Part shown: in pieces, positions 11,751 to 19,034 of the stretch | Numbering within the stretch: the first letter of the stretch is position 1 | Layout: every line of letters starts with the position of its first letter | DNA from: a virus | Direction: 5' to 3' (one strand) | DNA length: 25,132 bases | Virus record (IMG/VR): IMGVR_UViG_3300025132_000268 | Coordinates: 1-25,132 of that record | Position numbers and translations under genes: made by a program | Notes under the pieces: model-generated | What the model saw: the letters and a program-made list of their open reading frames with translations, nothing else | What the model was told of the DNA's origin: nothing | Databases searched by the model: none

Positions 11751-11876
11751 ATGTCTCGTCGCGTCGTGGTCAAGTTGATTTTCATGCAACGTCCGTCAAT
11801 CACTCCCTCAAGATGCCCATCAGCATCGCAGAGGATCGAGAGGGATTGTCGCAACGGCCTTGAAAGTCAAATCAGG

Positions 11877-11913
11877 CTCCGTCTGCCGAGCGAATAGCGA
11901 GCCGCAGATGGAG
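11877..11913. repeat. Inverted repeat with 10-bp arms
   Basis: CTCCGTCTGC (11877-11886) matches GCAGATGGAG (11904-11913) as an inverted repeat with one G-U pair, around a 17-base loop with a repeated AGCGA. It lies 35 bases upstream of the TTGACA promoter candidate and could be a regulator-binding site. Confidence 0.45.
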
Positions 11914-11947
11914 GAACTAATGAAATCAGTATGATACAAAAAGTGAC

Positions 11948-11978
11948 TTGACAGGGTTTACAGATGTATATGTATACT
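11948..11978 (+). promoter_or_regulatory. Sigma70-type promoter candidate for the packaging/structural operon
   Basis: A consensus TTGACA (11948-11953) is followed after 19 bases by TATACT (11973-11978). The spacing is 2 bases longer than ideal. A start near 11985 would leave a 20-base leader before ATG 12005. This is the only good -35 box upstream of the 13-kb + strand block. Confidence 0.5.
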
Positions 11979-12004
11979 CGTCCGAAGGCGATTGGGACAG
12001 GGAC

Positions 12005-12439
12005 ATGGCTAAAGCAAACGTAAGCAAACAAGAGCGATACAAAGGTGGTGTTGTTCCAATGGACGACATTGATAAACATGCACCGACAGCAAGAGCCAAC
12101 AACGAAGAAGTGACTGATGCACAGGCTGAGCTAGTGCATATGATCTTGCATAATGGTTGCAACCCGACAACAGCAGCAGAGAGGTTGGGTAGGAACAAGA
12201 GCTGGGCGTATAATACGCTGAATAAACAGCATGTTATCGACTACAGACAACAACTGGCTATGATGACTTTGGGGTGGGACGCTACACAGGCCATGGCGAC
12301 GATGAGAGAGCTACTAGGTAGTAACTCACAGTATGTCAGGCTTGAAGCTGCGAGAGACCTGATGGACAGAGCAGGATTCCGCAATGATGCACCGAAGACT
12401 CCTAGTACAGCGGTACAAATCAATTTCAATGTAGACTAG
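12005..12439 (+). CDS. terS: Terminase small subunit-like protein, 144 aa
   Basis: I start at ATG 12005 because an upstream TTG (11948) lies in the promoter candidate; AGGGA precedes the ATG. The N-terminal 40 residues are basic and polar. Residues about 40-75 form an HTH: AELVHMILHNGCNPTTAAERLGRNKSWAYNTLNKQHV, and a helical oligomerisation-like region follows (DYRQQLAMMTLGWDATQAMATMRELLGS, then RLEAARDLMDRAGF). HTH plus helical core, first in the operon and before the large terminase, is typical of phage small terminase subunits that recognise the packaging site. Identification is by architecture and position rather than strong sequence identity. Confidence 0.7.
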   Translation: MAKANVSKQERYKGGVVPMDDIDKHAPTARANNEEVTDAQAELVHMILHNGCNPTTAAERLGRNKSWAYNTLNKQHVIDYRQQLAMMTLGWDATQAMATMRELLGSNSQYVRLEAARDLMDRAGFRNDAPKTPSTAVQINFNVD

Positions 12440-12575
12440 GGGTCCCATGTGTGAATTGGTTGTGTACAGATAACGCCTTAGAAAACTAGGAAGATGTCCT
12501 AAGAGGGTAAACCACACACGCAATGGACTTCTTTATGGCACTACTGCAAAATATTTTTTTACCTAGGAGGTAGTT
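12440..12575 (+). other. Spacer between terS and the next gene
   Basis: This 136-base spacer holds a weak hairpin (TAGGA-AGATG-TCCTA, about 12487-12501), a run of seven T at 12554-12560 without a proper stem, and an AGGAGGT ribosome binding site 5 bases before ATG 12576. A 16-codon ATG frame (12523-12573) has no good ribosome site. Confidence 0.35.
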
Positions 12576-13493
12576 ATGGGATCATCATCGTCAAGCAGCC
12601 CCGGAGATGGTGGCGGCAGAGAGCCGGGTCGTAATGTAAGGAGGAAGGCTCCAACTCCTCCAAAGCCAAAGCCATTAAGATTGAAGAGACCCAAGTCACC
12701 TCCTAGCACAGAAAGGCCAGATAGTTTAACTGGTCCATCGAATCGGACTGGCTCTACGCCTAGAGAAGCTTCTGGTGATTCTCTTTCCTACAAAGCCCCT
12801 CCAAGCAGCCCTGTTAACGCAGCTAAAGAAGCACGGACTGGCAGAGTTAGTACGCCTGCTGATTTTTCTGCTGGTGTTGCAAAAGCCAAGTCAAGGGGTC
12901 CAAGCCCCGGTGATGTAATGGCTACCTTTGGTGCTGTTGATGGCATGAACCGTGATGTTGTTGCCGCTAATGTTGCTGGCAGGCCCGGTCTTAATGTTTC
13001 CAACATGGGGAATCTTGCTACTAGGGCAAGGGTAGGTCAGCTTCCAGAAGGAAGGGTTACAATCCCTGGAGTTGGAAGTGCTGCTTTGAACGTGGCAAAC
13101 ATTGCTGGAAAGAAAATGGCGTCCAGTCTTATGAAGACGATTGCTGGCGATGCTCCCACAATTAAGGATGGAAAGGTTTCTTATGGGACCACTGTTGTCA
13201 CGGATAGTGGAACTGGCTCCGCTACGAGCTATGGGAACATTGCGGGTGTTGTAGAGGGCGGTCGCTATACAGGCAGGGGTGATTTTGATCCTGACTTGAC
13301 TGTAACTGGTCCTGTTATGGCGGCAAAGCCAACTAGAGCTAGGGGTGATGGTGGTGATGCAAGTCCAACTCCCGCTCCTGCTCCTCCATCTCCTGTTGTG
13401 CCTTCTGATCTTAGCGCCGCTGCCAGAAGAAAGCGTGTTGCAACACTAGGCGCTGGTTCTGGAACTGCTGCACAAAGAAAGTTCTTTGGGTGA
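12576..13493 (+). CDS. Low-complexity Pro/Ser/Gly/Ala-rich virion-region protein, 305 aa
   Basis: AGGAGGT lies 5 bases before ATG 12576. Residues 1-85 are disordered, rich in Ser, Pro, Arg and Lys (KAPTPPKPKPLRLKRPKSPP). A middle part (about 95-235) is Gly/Ala/Val-rich with beta-like stretches (GNLATRARVGQLPEGRVTIPG, VSYGTTVVTDSGTGSATSYG). Another Pro-rich linker follows, and the end is a conserved-looking basic tail AARRKRVATLGAGSGTAAQRKFFG. Pro-rich proteins ending in RR-x-x-x-TLG type tails occur beside packaging/portal genes in many podoviruses, with no settled function. The stop overlaps the terL GTG start. A disordered virion or internal protein is likely. Confidence 0.75.
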   Translation: MGSSSSSSPGDGGGREPGRNVRRKAPTPPKPKPLRLKRPKSPPSTERPDSLTGPSNRTGSTPREASGDSLSYKAPPSSPVNAAKEARTGRVSTPADFSAGVAKAKSRGPSPGDVMATFGAVDGMNRDVVAANVAGRPGLNVSNMGNLATRARVGQLPEGRVTIPGVGSAALNVANIAGKKMASSLMKTIAGDAPTIKDGKVSYGTTVVTDSGTGSATSYGNIAGVVEGGRYTGRGDFDPDLTVTGPVMAAKPTRARGDGGDASPTPAPAPPSPVVPSDLSAAARRKRVATLGAGSGTAAQRKFFG

Positions 13494-15031
13494 AGCTTGA
13501 TTACAAACCGCCCGGTCCTGTAGCCAAGGCGTTTATGAAAGACAGATCATTTGTCAGGGGCATCCGTGGTCCGGTTGGCTCTGGCAAATCTGTTGCTAGC
13601 TGCATGGAATTGATGCGTATAGCTGTTACTCAGTCCCCTAATCAGCAAAATGTACGCAGAACACGTTTTGCGGTTATCAGAAACACGAATCCGCAGCTAA
13701 AAACCACTACGATCAAGACATGGCGTGACTGGTTTTCCGATGATATTGGCAGATTTGTCTGGTCTCCACCATATACGCACAATGTTAACTTTGCTTTAGG
13801 CGATGGAACTACTGTTGAATCCGAAGTCATCTTCTTGGCTTTGGATAAACAAGAGGATGTTAAGAAGCTTCTTAGTCTTGAGTTAACTGCTGTGTGGATT
13901 AATGAGGCCAGAGAGATCCCAAAAAGCATTGTTGATGCTTGTACTATGCGTGTAGGTCGTTTTCCCTCGATGAGGGATGGTGGTCCTAGCTGGTATGGCG
14001 TAATTATGGACACAAATAGCCCAGACGAGACCCATTGGTGGGCAATTATGTCTGGAGAGGCTCCTGCTCCTGAATATATGTCCTCAGAAGAAAAAATGTT
14101 GCTTGTGAAGCCAGATGATTGGGTCTTTTACTCACAACCGGGCGCTATGAAGGAAGTAAAGGACAGAGAAGGCAACATAACTGGCTACGAGAAGAACTCA
14201 AAAGCTGAGAATCAGGGAAACATACAAGCTGACTATTATGACAAGATTATCCTTGGCAAAGCCCCTAGCTGGGTAAAGGTATATGTTCTCAACCAGTATC
14301 AGGCCCTGCTTGATGGCAAACCTGTATACCCATCTTTTAGAAAGGAATCTCATGTTTCGAAGTCACCCATCGAACCCAAAGTCGGTTCAGAAATTATCGT
14401 TGGCATTGATTTCGGCAGGACGCCGTCAGCTGTATTCACGCAGCAACTCCATTCGGGCAAGTGGACGATCTTCCATGAAGTCATCGGACAAGATATGGGA
14501 GCCGGAAGGTTCGCAGATATCCTCAAAAGAGAAATAGCCAAGAACAAGTGGGAGGGCTTTGACTTCAAGTTTGTAGGCGATCCGGCAGGAAACCAGATGG
14601 CTCAGACCTCAGAGACTACACCGTTTATGATATTGAGGGCTGCTGGCATTAATGCTCACCCTGCGCCTAGTAATGACAGGATTATGAGAGTCGAAGCTGT
14701 TGAAGGCGTTCTTAACAGGATGGTTGATGGATACCCATCACTTACTGTAAGCCCAACTTGTACAGTGCTTATTAGCGGATTTGAGGGTGGCTACCAATAC
14801 AAGCGCCAGTATCATATGGGTAGTGAGAAATATGAAGAATCTCCAAGCAAGAACAGATTCTCTCATCCGCATGATGCGTTACAGTATGCTTTTTTAGGTG
14901 GTGGTGAGGGTCGTAGAGTGATTGTCGGTGTAGGTAATCTTCCTTCCCCCGCAACTGTAGAGAGAGCAGGAAACCCTTTTCAGCGTCAAAAAGCTAGGAA
15001 TAGACGCACAAGGTTTTCAAGAGCGATATGA
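13490..15031 (+). CDS. terL: Terminase large subunit, 513 aa
   Basis: The ATPase domain has Walker A GPVGSGKS (27-34), a segment RRTRFAVIRNTNPQLKTTT typical of TerL, and Walker B LTAVWINEA with catalytic Glu139 (132-140). The RNase H-like nuclease domain begins near 302 with IVGIDFGRTPSAVF (Asp307) and continues with KFVGDPAG (Asp364) and HPHDALQYAFLGG (Asp462). These acidic residues cut the concatemer during headful or site-specific packaging. The GTG start (13490) overlaps the previous TGA (GTGA). Length is normal for the family, and the order terS, accessory gene, terL, then portal is typical. Confidence 0.95.
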   Translation: MKLDYKPPGPVAKAFMKDRSFVRGIRGPVGSGKSVASCMELMRIAVTQSPNQQNVRRTRFAVIRNTNPQLKTTTIKTWRDWFSDDIGRFVWSPPYTHNVNFALGDGTTVESEVIFLALDKQEDVKKLLSLELTAVWINEAREIPKSIVDACTMRVGRFPSMRDGGPSWYGVIMDTNSPDETHWWAIMSGEAPAPEYMSSEEKMLLVKPDDWVFYSQPGAMKEVKDREGNITGYEKNSKAENQGNIQADYYDKIILGKAPSWVKVYVLNQYQALLDGKPVYPSFRKESHVSKSPIEPKVGSEIIVGIDFGRTPSAVFTQQLHSGKWTIFHEVIGQDMGAGRFADILKREIAKNKWEGFDFKFVGDPAGNQMAQTSETTPFMILRAAGINAHPAPSNDRIMRVEAVEGVLNRMVDGYPSLTVSPTCTVLISGFEGGYQYKRQYHMGSEKYEESPSKNRFSHPHDALQYAFLGGGEGRRVIVGVGNLPSPATVERAGNPFQRQKARNRRTRFSRAI

Positions 15032-15417
15032 AGCTCATAGTTTGTTTTGAGGGGACCGATAACATTGGTCCTTGGAGACTTTTTACCGCCCATAGGCCCC
15101 AGTTTGGTCATGTGTTTATTATCTATTACGATGTGGATAACGAGATATGGATAAAGTTTGAATGTGCTAGCCAGCGCTTTGTGATAGATACATACAAGGG
15201 GGAAGATGCTGATTGGCTTGTTGGGTACTTGATTGAGAACTGCATCTGCTTAGACTGTGAAACCGAGCATACCGTTATATATGCTCCCAGATTTACTTAC
15301 TGCGTAAGCATAGCAAAGCATTTTGTCGGGATAAGAAGTCCTTGGATATGCACACCATATCAGCTTTATTGTGAATTGATTAAGAAAGGCGCTAAGCGCA
15401 TTTTTGAGCAGAAGTAG
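15028..15417 (+). CDS. Phage protein, possible permuted papain-like (NlpC/P60 type) enzyme, 129 aa
   Basis: The sequence RLFTAHRPQFGHVF (His28) is followed by WIKFECASQRF, and later by YCVSIAKHFVGIRSPWICTPYQLYCEL (Cys92). His first and Cys later, with Cys opening a helix and a downstream TPYQLY segment, recalls circularly permuted NlpC/P60 papain-like folds (YiiX-type), which hydrolyse amide or ester bonds. I know similar ORFs between the terminase and portal genes in marine podoviruses without annotation. ATGA overlaps the terL stop, so translation is coupled. Function could be virion protein processing or cell-wall amidase, but this is inference. Confidence 0.75.
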   Translation: MKLIVCFEGTDNIGPWRLFTAHRPQFGHVFIIYYDVDNEIWIKFECASQRFVIDTYKGEDADWLVGYLIENCICLDCETEHTVIYAPRFTYCVSIAKHFVGIRSPWICTPYQLYCELIKKGAKRIFEQK

Positions 15418-15426
15418 GAGATTAAT

Positions 15427-15660
15427 ATGGGTTTTATGTCACCTAGAAGTCCTGGCCCTGATCCAGAGCTTGAAAAGCAGAGAGCTGCTGAAGAAGAGCG
15501 CCTTGAAGCCGAAAGGCAAGCTGAAGAGCGCCGTAAAGAAGATGCAGAGCGTAAACGTAAGGCTAACCTTGTTGGGCAAAGAAGCTTACAGGATGAAGAG
15601 ATTGGCGGCTTTACAGGTTTCCGTACACAGAAAAACATGGGCAAGTCCATACGATATTAA
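15427..15660 (+). CDS. Small charged coiled-coil phage protein, 77 aa
   Basis: AGGAG lies 6 bases before ATG 15427. A short Pro-rich N-terminus (MGFMSPRSPGPDPE) leads into a highly charged helix (LEKQRAAEEERLEAERQAEE, continuing to about residue 48), then VGQRSLQDEEIGGFTGFRTQ. Small proteins with a Pro-rich start, a charged helix and an RSL...GGF tail are recurrent just before podovirus portals. They are of unknown function, perhaps virion cargo or assembly cofactors. Confidence 0.75.
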   Translation: MGFMSPRSPGPDPELEKQRAAEEERLEAERQAEERRKEDAERKRKANLVGQRSLQDEEIGGFTGFRTQKNMGKSIRY

Positions 15661-15669
15661 GGAGCCGAC

Positions 15670-17250
15670 ATGAGTCCGTATTCAGCAGGTGACGCTAGTC
15701 CAGAAGCCCCATCATCCAATAAAGATTCGGATGAGATCAAACGTGTAATGTCACGTTACAAAAAGGCAAAGTCGCGTTGGAACTCTTGGACTGATCTATG
15801 GGAAGAGATGTATGACTACGTTCTTCCTCATCGTGAAAGCTTTTTTCAGGAATCCCCTGCCGCTAGGCGCACAGAGAATATCTACGATGAAACTGCTGTA
15901 GTTGGCCTTCCTAAGTTTGCATCAAGATTGCAGCTTGGGTTCTTTCCCCCAAATGGCAGAGCTTTCAAGCTTATGCCGGGTCCAGAGTTTCCAAAAGAAC
16001 AAGTAACTAAAGGTCTTTTGCAAGAGCTTGATCGTATTACAGATCTTTTCCATGAGGGCCTACGCAACTCAAACTTTAATGCTGAATTGCATGAAGGGTT
16101 GCAGGATCTTGGAATGGGTACAATGAACCTTCTTTGTGAAGAGGGTCGTTTTGTTGGTGATCTACACTTCACTTCTGTACCCCCAACCAACTTGGCTTTG
16201 ATGTCAGGTCATATGGATAGAGTCAGCGATTGGTTCCGCTGGATGTATGATTGCGACATTACAGAAGTAAAGCATCGTTATCCTGATGCTAAGTATTCTG
16301 AGAAGATGAAGGAAATACAAAAGCGTGATCCTTCTAGGAAAACAAGAATCGTTGAAGCAACGATGTATGACACTCAGAACAAGTTTAAGGATGAGTATAC
16401 ATACTACCTTATATCCGAAACAGATGATGAGATTCTAATTAAGAAAACCTTGAAGGGAAGAGGATCTGTTCCTTGGATTACAACACGCTGGTCTAAATCA
16501 GGTTTTGAAGTATGGGGTCGTGGTCCTGTTCTACAAGCTATGCCAGCTATCAAAACACTTAACCTTACAGTGCAGCTTATTCTTGAAAACGCTGAGATGG
16601 CGATTGCAGGGTCGTACATTTATGATGATGATGGTGTATTCAACCCAGACAACATAACTATACAGCCGGGAACATTTATTCCAAGAAGCCCCGGATCATC
16701 TATCGACACATTGCAGTCTGCTGGAAGATTTGATGTGGGCCAGCTTATTCTCGATGATATGCGCCGCAATGTTCGTAAAGCCCTCTTTATAGATGAGCTT
16801 GATACACGTCCTAATGCTAGAACGCCTCTTTCAGCTACGGAAGTCTCTGAGCGCCTAGCTGATGTATCTAGAGATATGGGTGCTGTAGCTGGTCGTATGC
16901 AGAAAGAGTTTTTGCAGCCTCTTGTTGAGCGTATCGCAAAGATCTATTCGGATCAGGGATTGATTGATATTCCTAAGATTGATGGTCGTGAGTTGCGGAT
17001 TGTACCTGTTTCTCCCCTACTGAGAGCGCAAGATCAACAGGATGTGTCTGACTTTGTCAGGTTCCAGCAAACTGTAGCATCTACCTTTGGTCCAGAAATT
17101 ACTCCTGTCCTCTACAATCAAGAGAAAGTTGTGCAGTACCTTGCAGCTAAGTTTGGCATTATGGAAGAACTCTTGGCTGACCAAAGCCAAGTAGAGCAGA
17201 ATGTACAAACAATGCAGCAGATGATGCAGCAGCAAGGACCGCAACAATGA
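15670..17250 (+). CDS. Portal / head-to-tail connecting protein, 526 aa
   Basis: The protein matches the podovirus head-to-tail connector family (PF12236, recalled): SRYKKAKSRWNSWTDLWEEMYDYVLPHRESFF near 28-60, ENIYDETAVVGLPKFASRLQ, the central GRGPVLQAMPAIKTLNLTVQ, and RTPLSATEVSERLADVSRDM followed by GRMQKEFLQPLVERI. Dodecamers form the DNA channel at the capsid vertex and bind the terminase and tail. GGAG lies 5 bases before the ATG. The end is Gln/Met-rich (VQTMQQMMQQQGPQQ), likely disordered, and its stop overlaps the next ATG (ATGA). Length is normal. Confidence 0.95.
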   Translation: MSPYSAGDASPEAPSSNKDSDEIKRVMSRYKKAKSRWNSWTDLWEEMYDYVLPHRESFFQESPAARRTENIYDETAVVGLPKFASRLQLGFFPPNGRAFKLMPGPEFPKEQVTKGLLQELDRITDLFHEGLRNSNFNAELHEGLQDLGMGTMNLLCEEGRFVGDLHFTSVPPTNLALMSGHMDRVSDWFRWMYDCDITEVKHRYPDAKYSEKMKEIQKRDPSRKTRIVEATMYDTQNKFKDEYTYYLISETDDEILIKKTLKGRGSVPWITTRWSKSGFEVWGRGPVLQAMPAIKTLNLTVQLILENAEMAIAGSYIYDDDGVFNPDNITIQPGTFIPRSPGSSIDTLQSAGRFDVGQLILDDMRRNVRKALFIDELDTRPNARTPLSATEVSERLADVSRDMGAVAGRMQKEFLQPLVERIAKIYSDQGLIDIPKIDGRELRIVPVSPLLRAQDQQDVSDFVRFQQTVASTFGPEITPVLYNQEKVVQYLAAKFGIMEELLADQSQVEQNVQTMQQMMQQQGPQQ

Positions 17251-17507
17251 AGGAGAAGATAAATGTCTCGATTGATGGCAGGGGATACAGCAAGGAAGTT
17301 GACAAAGATCTTAATAGCAAAGCCTACGCTCTGTTTGGCTCGGGGATTGGAAGAGACTTCTTATCGTACTTGGAATCTATCACGACAAATAACGTCTACC
17401 CTGCTGGGGTGGGAATCGAAACTCTAGCCCATGCTGAAGGCTCAAGATGGGTTGTAGCTGTTATTAAGGGCCGCTGTGAACAAGGAAGGAAGCAAGGCGA
17501 TGGCTAA
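17247..17507 (+). CDS. Bbp19-like small phage protein, 86 aa
   Basis: The pattern AYALFGSGIGRDFLSYLESITTNNVYPAGVGIETLAHAEGSRWVVAVIKGRCEQG fits small Bbp19-type virion-region proteins (recalled: F..p.Gr.vL.yL...t.........l...EG.R.lv..I..r). They are about 80-100 residues, helical, and sit between portal and scaffold. The start overlaps the portal stop (ATGA), and the stop overlaps the next gene by 8 bases. A head-completion or assembly role is likely but unproven. Confidence 0.75.
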   Translation: MKEKINVSIDGRGYSKEVDKDLNSKAYALFGSGIGRDFLSYLESITTNNVYPAGVGIETLAHAEGSRWVVAVIKGRCEQGRKQGDG

Positions 17508-17637
17508 ACCCTCTAATCCAAGTTTGTATGCAAGAGCAAAAGCTATTGTGAAAGCAAGAGTAAAGAAATGGCCCAGCGCATATGCAAGCGGCCAGCTTGT
17601 GCAGCAGTATAAAAGGATGGGCGGTAAGTACAAATGA
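17500..17637 (+). CDS. Tiny basic phage protein, 45 aa
   Basis: A 45-residue, Lys/Arg/Ala-rich protein: MAKPSNPSLYARAKAIVKAR, then KKWPSAYASGQLVQQYKRMGG. The WPSAYASGQLVxxYKxxGG motif is one I recall from cyanophage and other marine podovirus mini-proteins, sometimes grouped with DUF5872-like sequences. The start overlaps the Bbp19-like gene by 8 bases, and its TGA overlaps the next ATG (ATGA). It is the first of three adjacent basic mini-proteins before the scaffold, which may be minor capsid or DNA-condensing proteins. Confidence 0.72.
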   Translation: MAKPSNPSLYARAKAIVKARVKKWPSAYASGQLVQQYKRMGGKYK

Positions 17638-17864
17638 GCCTGACCAAATGGTTTAATGAAAACTGGGTAGATATCTCCACTAAGAAAGATGGCAAGCACC
17701 CTAAATGTGGTCGCAAAATGGGTGATGGCAGAAAGTACCCAAAATGTGTACCAGCAAGTAAAGCTGCCAGTATGAGCAAAAGTGAGAAGGCTTCTGCCAC
17801 CTCTAGAAAGCGCAAAACAAATCCTAGTGGTGGCGGTAAAAAGCCAACATATGCGAGGACATAA
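17634..17864 (+). CDS. Small basic, cysteine-containing phage protein, 76 aa
   Basis: The protein begins MSLTKWFNENWVDISTKKDG, contains KCGRKMGDGRKYPKCVPASKA (Cys at 25 and 38) and then a Lys/Ser-rich tail with SKSEKASATSRKRKTNPSGG. NWVDI, CGR and YPKCVPA..A are motifs I know from short hypothetical proteins of marine phages (DUF5872-like group, from memory). It is coupled on both sides by ATGA and TAATG overlaps. The two cysteines could bind a metal or form a disulphide. Function is unknown. Confidence 0.75.
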   Translation: MSLTKWFNENWVDISTKKDGKHPKCGRKMGDGRKYPKCVPASKAASMSKSEKASATSRKRKTNPSGGGKKPTYART

Positions 17865-18133
17865 TGTCTAAAACACCAGCATGGCAAAGAAAAGAAGGTC
17901 AGAGCAAGTCCGGCGGTTTGAATGAAGCTGGTCGAAGATCTCTCAGGCGTCAGGGCAAAAACATCAAACGTCCTGTATCTGCCAAGCAAGCTAAGAAATC
18001 ACCAAAAGCAGCAGCTAGACGCAAATCATTCTGTAAGCGTATGATGGGTATGAAAAAGAAGCTTACATCTAAAAAGACGGCTAATGACCCTAATAGTCGT
18101 ATTAACAAAGCACTTAGGAAATGGGATTGTTAA
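17864..18133 (+). CDS. DUF6321-like basic phage protein, 89 aa
   Basis: The C-terminal signature AKKSPKAAARRKSFCKRMMG (about 43-62), followed by KKKLTSKKTANDPNSRINKALRKWDC, is the hallmark of the DUF6321 family of short phage proteins (from memory). The N-terminus TPAWQRKEGQSKSGGLNEAGR is also typical. Very basic (Lys and Arg over a quarter of residues), it could bind DNA or RNA inside the capsid. Coupled upstream by TAATG; the next gene starts immediately after its stop. No function is established. Confidence 0.8.
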   Translation: MSKTPAWQRKEGQSKSGGLNEAGRRSLRRQGKNIKRPVSAKQAKKSPKAAARRKSFCKRMMGMKKKLTSKKTANDPNSRINKALRKWDC

Positions 18134-18889
18134 ATGGAACAAGAAGCAGTAACTCAAGAAGCTGAAACCCAAGAGGTTCAGGCTCAAACGGAGCAGGAGC
18201 AACCTCAAGAACAAGTAGCAGAAAGACCTGATTGGCTTCCTGAGAAGTTTGACAGGCCAGAAGAGCTTTCCAACAGCTACAAAGAACTTGAGAGAGCTTT
18301 CTACACCAGAAAAGAAGACTTAAGAAACCAGATTGTCGAAGAGCTTAATGCAGAAGCTTCTAGCGCAGCCCCAATTAGTCCAGCAGATTATGAAGTCAAT
18401 GTTCAATCGCCAGATGGCGTTGAGCTTAACATTGATGAAAATGATCCGCTTCTGGATTGGTTTCGTGATAAGGCTCACAACTACGGAATGTCGCAAGAAG
18501 AGTTTGATGGCCTAATTAACGAGTGGGCTGCTATGGACTCTAATCGTGGTCCAGACTGGAACGTAGAGTCTGAGCAGCTTGGAGAACACGCAGAGAGAAG
18601 GCTTGAGCGTGTAGATTCTTGGGCTGGCAAGAATTTGTCTGAAGAAGCTTATAATGTGTTTGCCAATGTCCCGGCATCCGCTGGCATGGTTCAGCTATTT
18701 GAAGAGCTTATGGAACTAAATGGTCAACCACAGTTTAACATGATTAGCCAGACTGAGTTTCAAGAGACTCTTAGCATTGATGATTTGCGTAATATGCAAC
18801 AAGATCCTCGATACTGGAAAGGTAATGATCCGGCTTTTGTCGAAAGAGTTAAGGCTGGATTTGCTCAGTATTCGAGAAATAAGGGATAA
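18134..18889 (+). CDS. Capsid assembly scaffolding protein, 251 aa
   Basis: This acidic, helical protein directly precedes the major capsid gene. The first 35 residues are Glu/Gln-rich and disordered. A conserved-type module RPDWLPEKFDRPEELSNSYKELERAF (about 31-56) follows, which is widespread in podovirus scaffolds. The central part DPLLDWFRDKAHNYGMSQEEFDGLINEW is helical, and the C-terminus WKGNDPAFVERVKAGFAQYS has the helical capsid-binding look of T7 gp9-like scaffolds. It should template procapsid assembly and then leave. Its ATG abuts the previous stop. The 145-base gap after it holds a direct repeat. Confidence 0.88.
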   Translation: MEQEAVTQEAETQEVQAQTEQEQPQEQVAERPDWLPEKFDRPEELSNSYKELERAFYTRKEDLRNQIVEELNAEASSAAPISPADYEVNVQSPDGVELNIDENDPLLDWFRDKAHNYGMSQEEFDGLINEWAAMDSNRGPDWNVESEQLGEHAERRLERVDSWAGKNLSEEAYNVFANVPASAGMVQLFEELMELNGQPQFNMISQTEFQETLSIDDLRNMQQDPRYWKGNDPAFVERVKAGFAQYSRNKG

Positions 18890-18935
18890 TGTGAATTAAC
18901 AGTAAGATCATTATCTGCCAACTTACGTTTACTTG

Positions 18936-18986
18936 AAGGCCCAATTAGTTAAGGACAACCGAAAGGCCCAGCGCTAGTGGACAACC
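18936..18986 (+). repeat. Spaced direct repeat upstream of the capsid gene
   Basis: The pattern AAGGCCCA-N9-GGACAACC (18936-18960) recurs as AAGGCCCA-N8-GGACAACC (18963-18986). Both 8-base halves are identical in the two copies. It sits in the 145-base gap (18890-19034) between scaffold and major capsid genes. A binding site or mRNA element is possible; no promoter of usual type is visible. Confidence 0.6.
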
Positions 18987-19034
18987 AGATAGGAAACAAA
19001 CCTTTGACTTTAACAGCTTTTAAGGAGCATTGAG

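Larger units (their letters stand above)
11695..12004. other. Gene-poor divergent region between - and + strand blocks
   Basis: About 310 bases without a gene I can defend. It holds a strong hairpin at 11716-11750, an inverted repeat at 11877-11913, a TTGACA-based promoter candidate at 11948-11978, and some short frames (for example a TTG-started 60-codon frame on the - strand, 11672-11854) that lack convincing ribosome binding sites. Its place between divergent blocks and just before the small terminase gene fits a promoter/operator region, replication origin or packaging site. None of these is proven. Confidence 0.5.

Noticed and set aside
11672-11854. 60-codon - strand frame (TTG start, MRQSLSILCDADG)
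   Set aside because: It reads plausibly but has a TTG start with poor ribosome site spacing, and it overlaps the start-less frame. It is kept only as a possible part of a frameshifted gene.
11948-12004. Extension of the small terminase gene to a TTG at 11948
   Set aside because: The TTG is the start of a consensus TTGACA -35 box, and transcription from it would begin downstream. ATG 12005 is the better start.
12541-12562. T-run as a terminator after the small terminase gene
   Set aside because: Only a 3-bp stem precedes the T-run, and termination here would cut off the whole late block.
12523-12573. 16-codon ATG frame before the 305-residue gene
   Set aside because: No ribosome site at usable distance, and its end is simply the ribosome site of the next gene.
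13642-14013. Long antisense frames inside terL and other late genes
   Set aside because: They lie wholly within strongly supported genes on the other strand, have no ribosome sites, and give Ser/Leu-rich translations typical of shadows.
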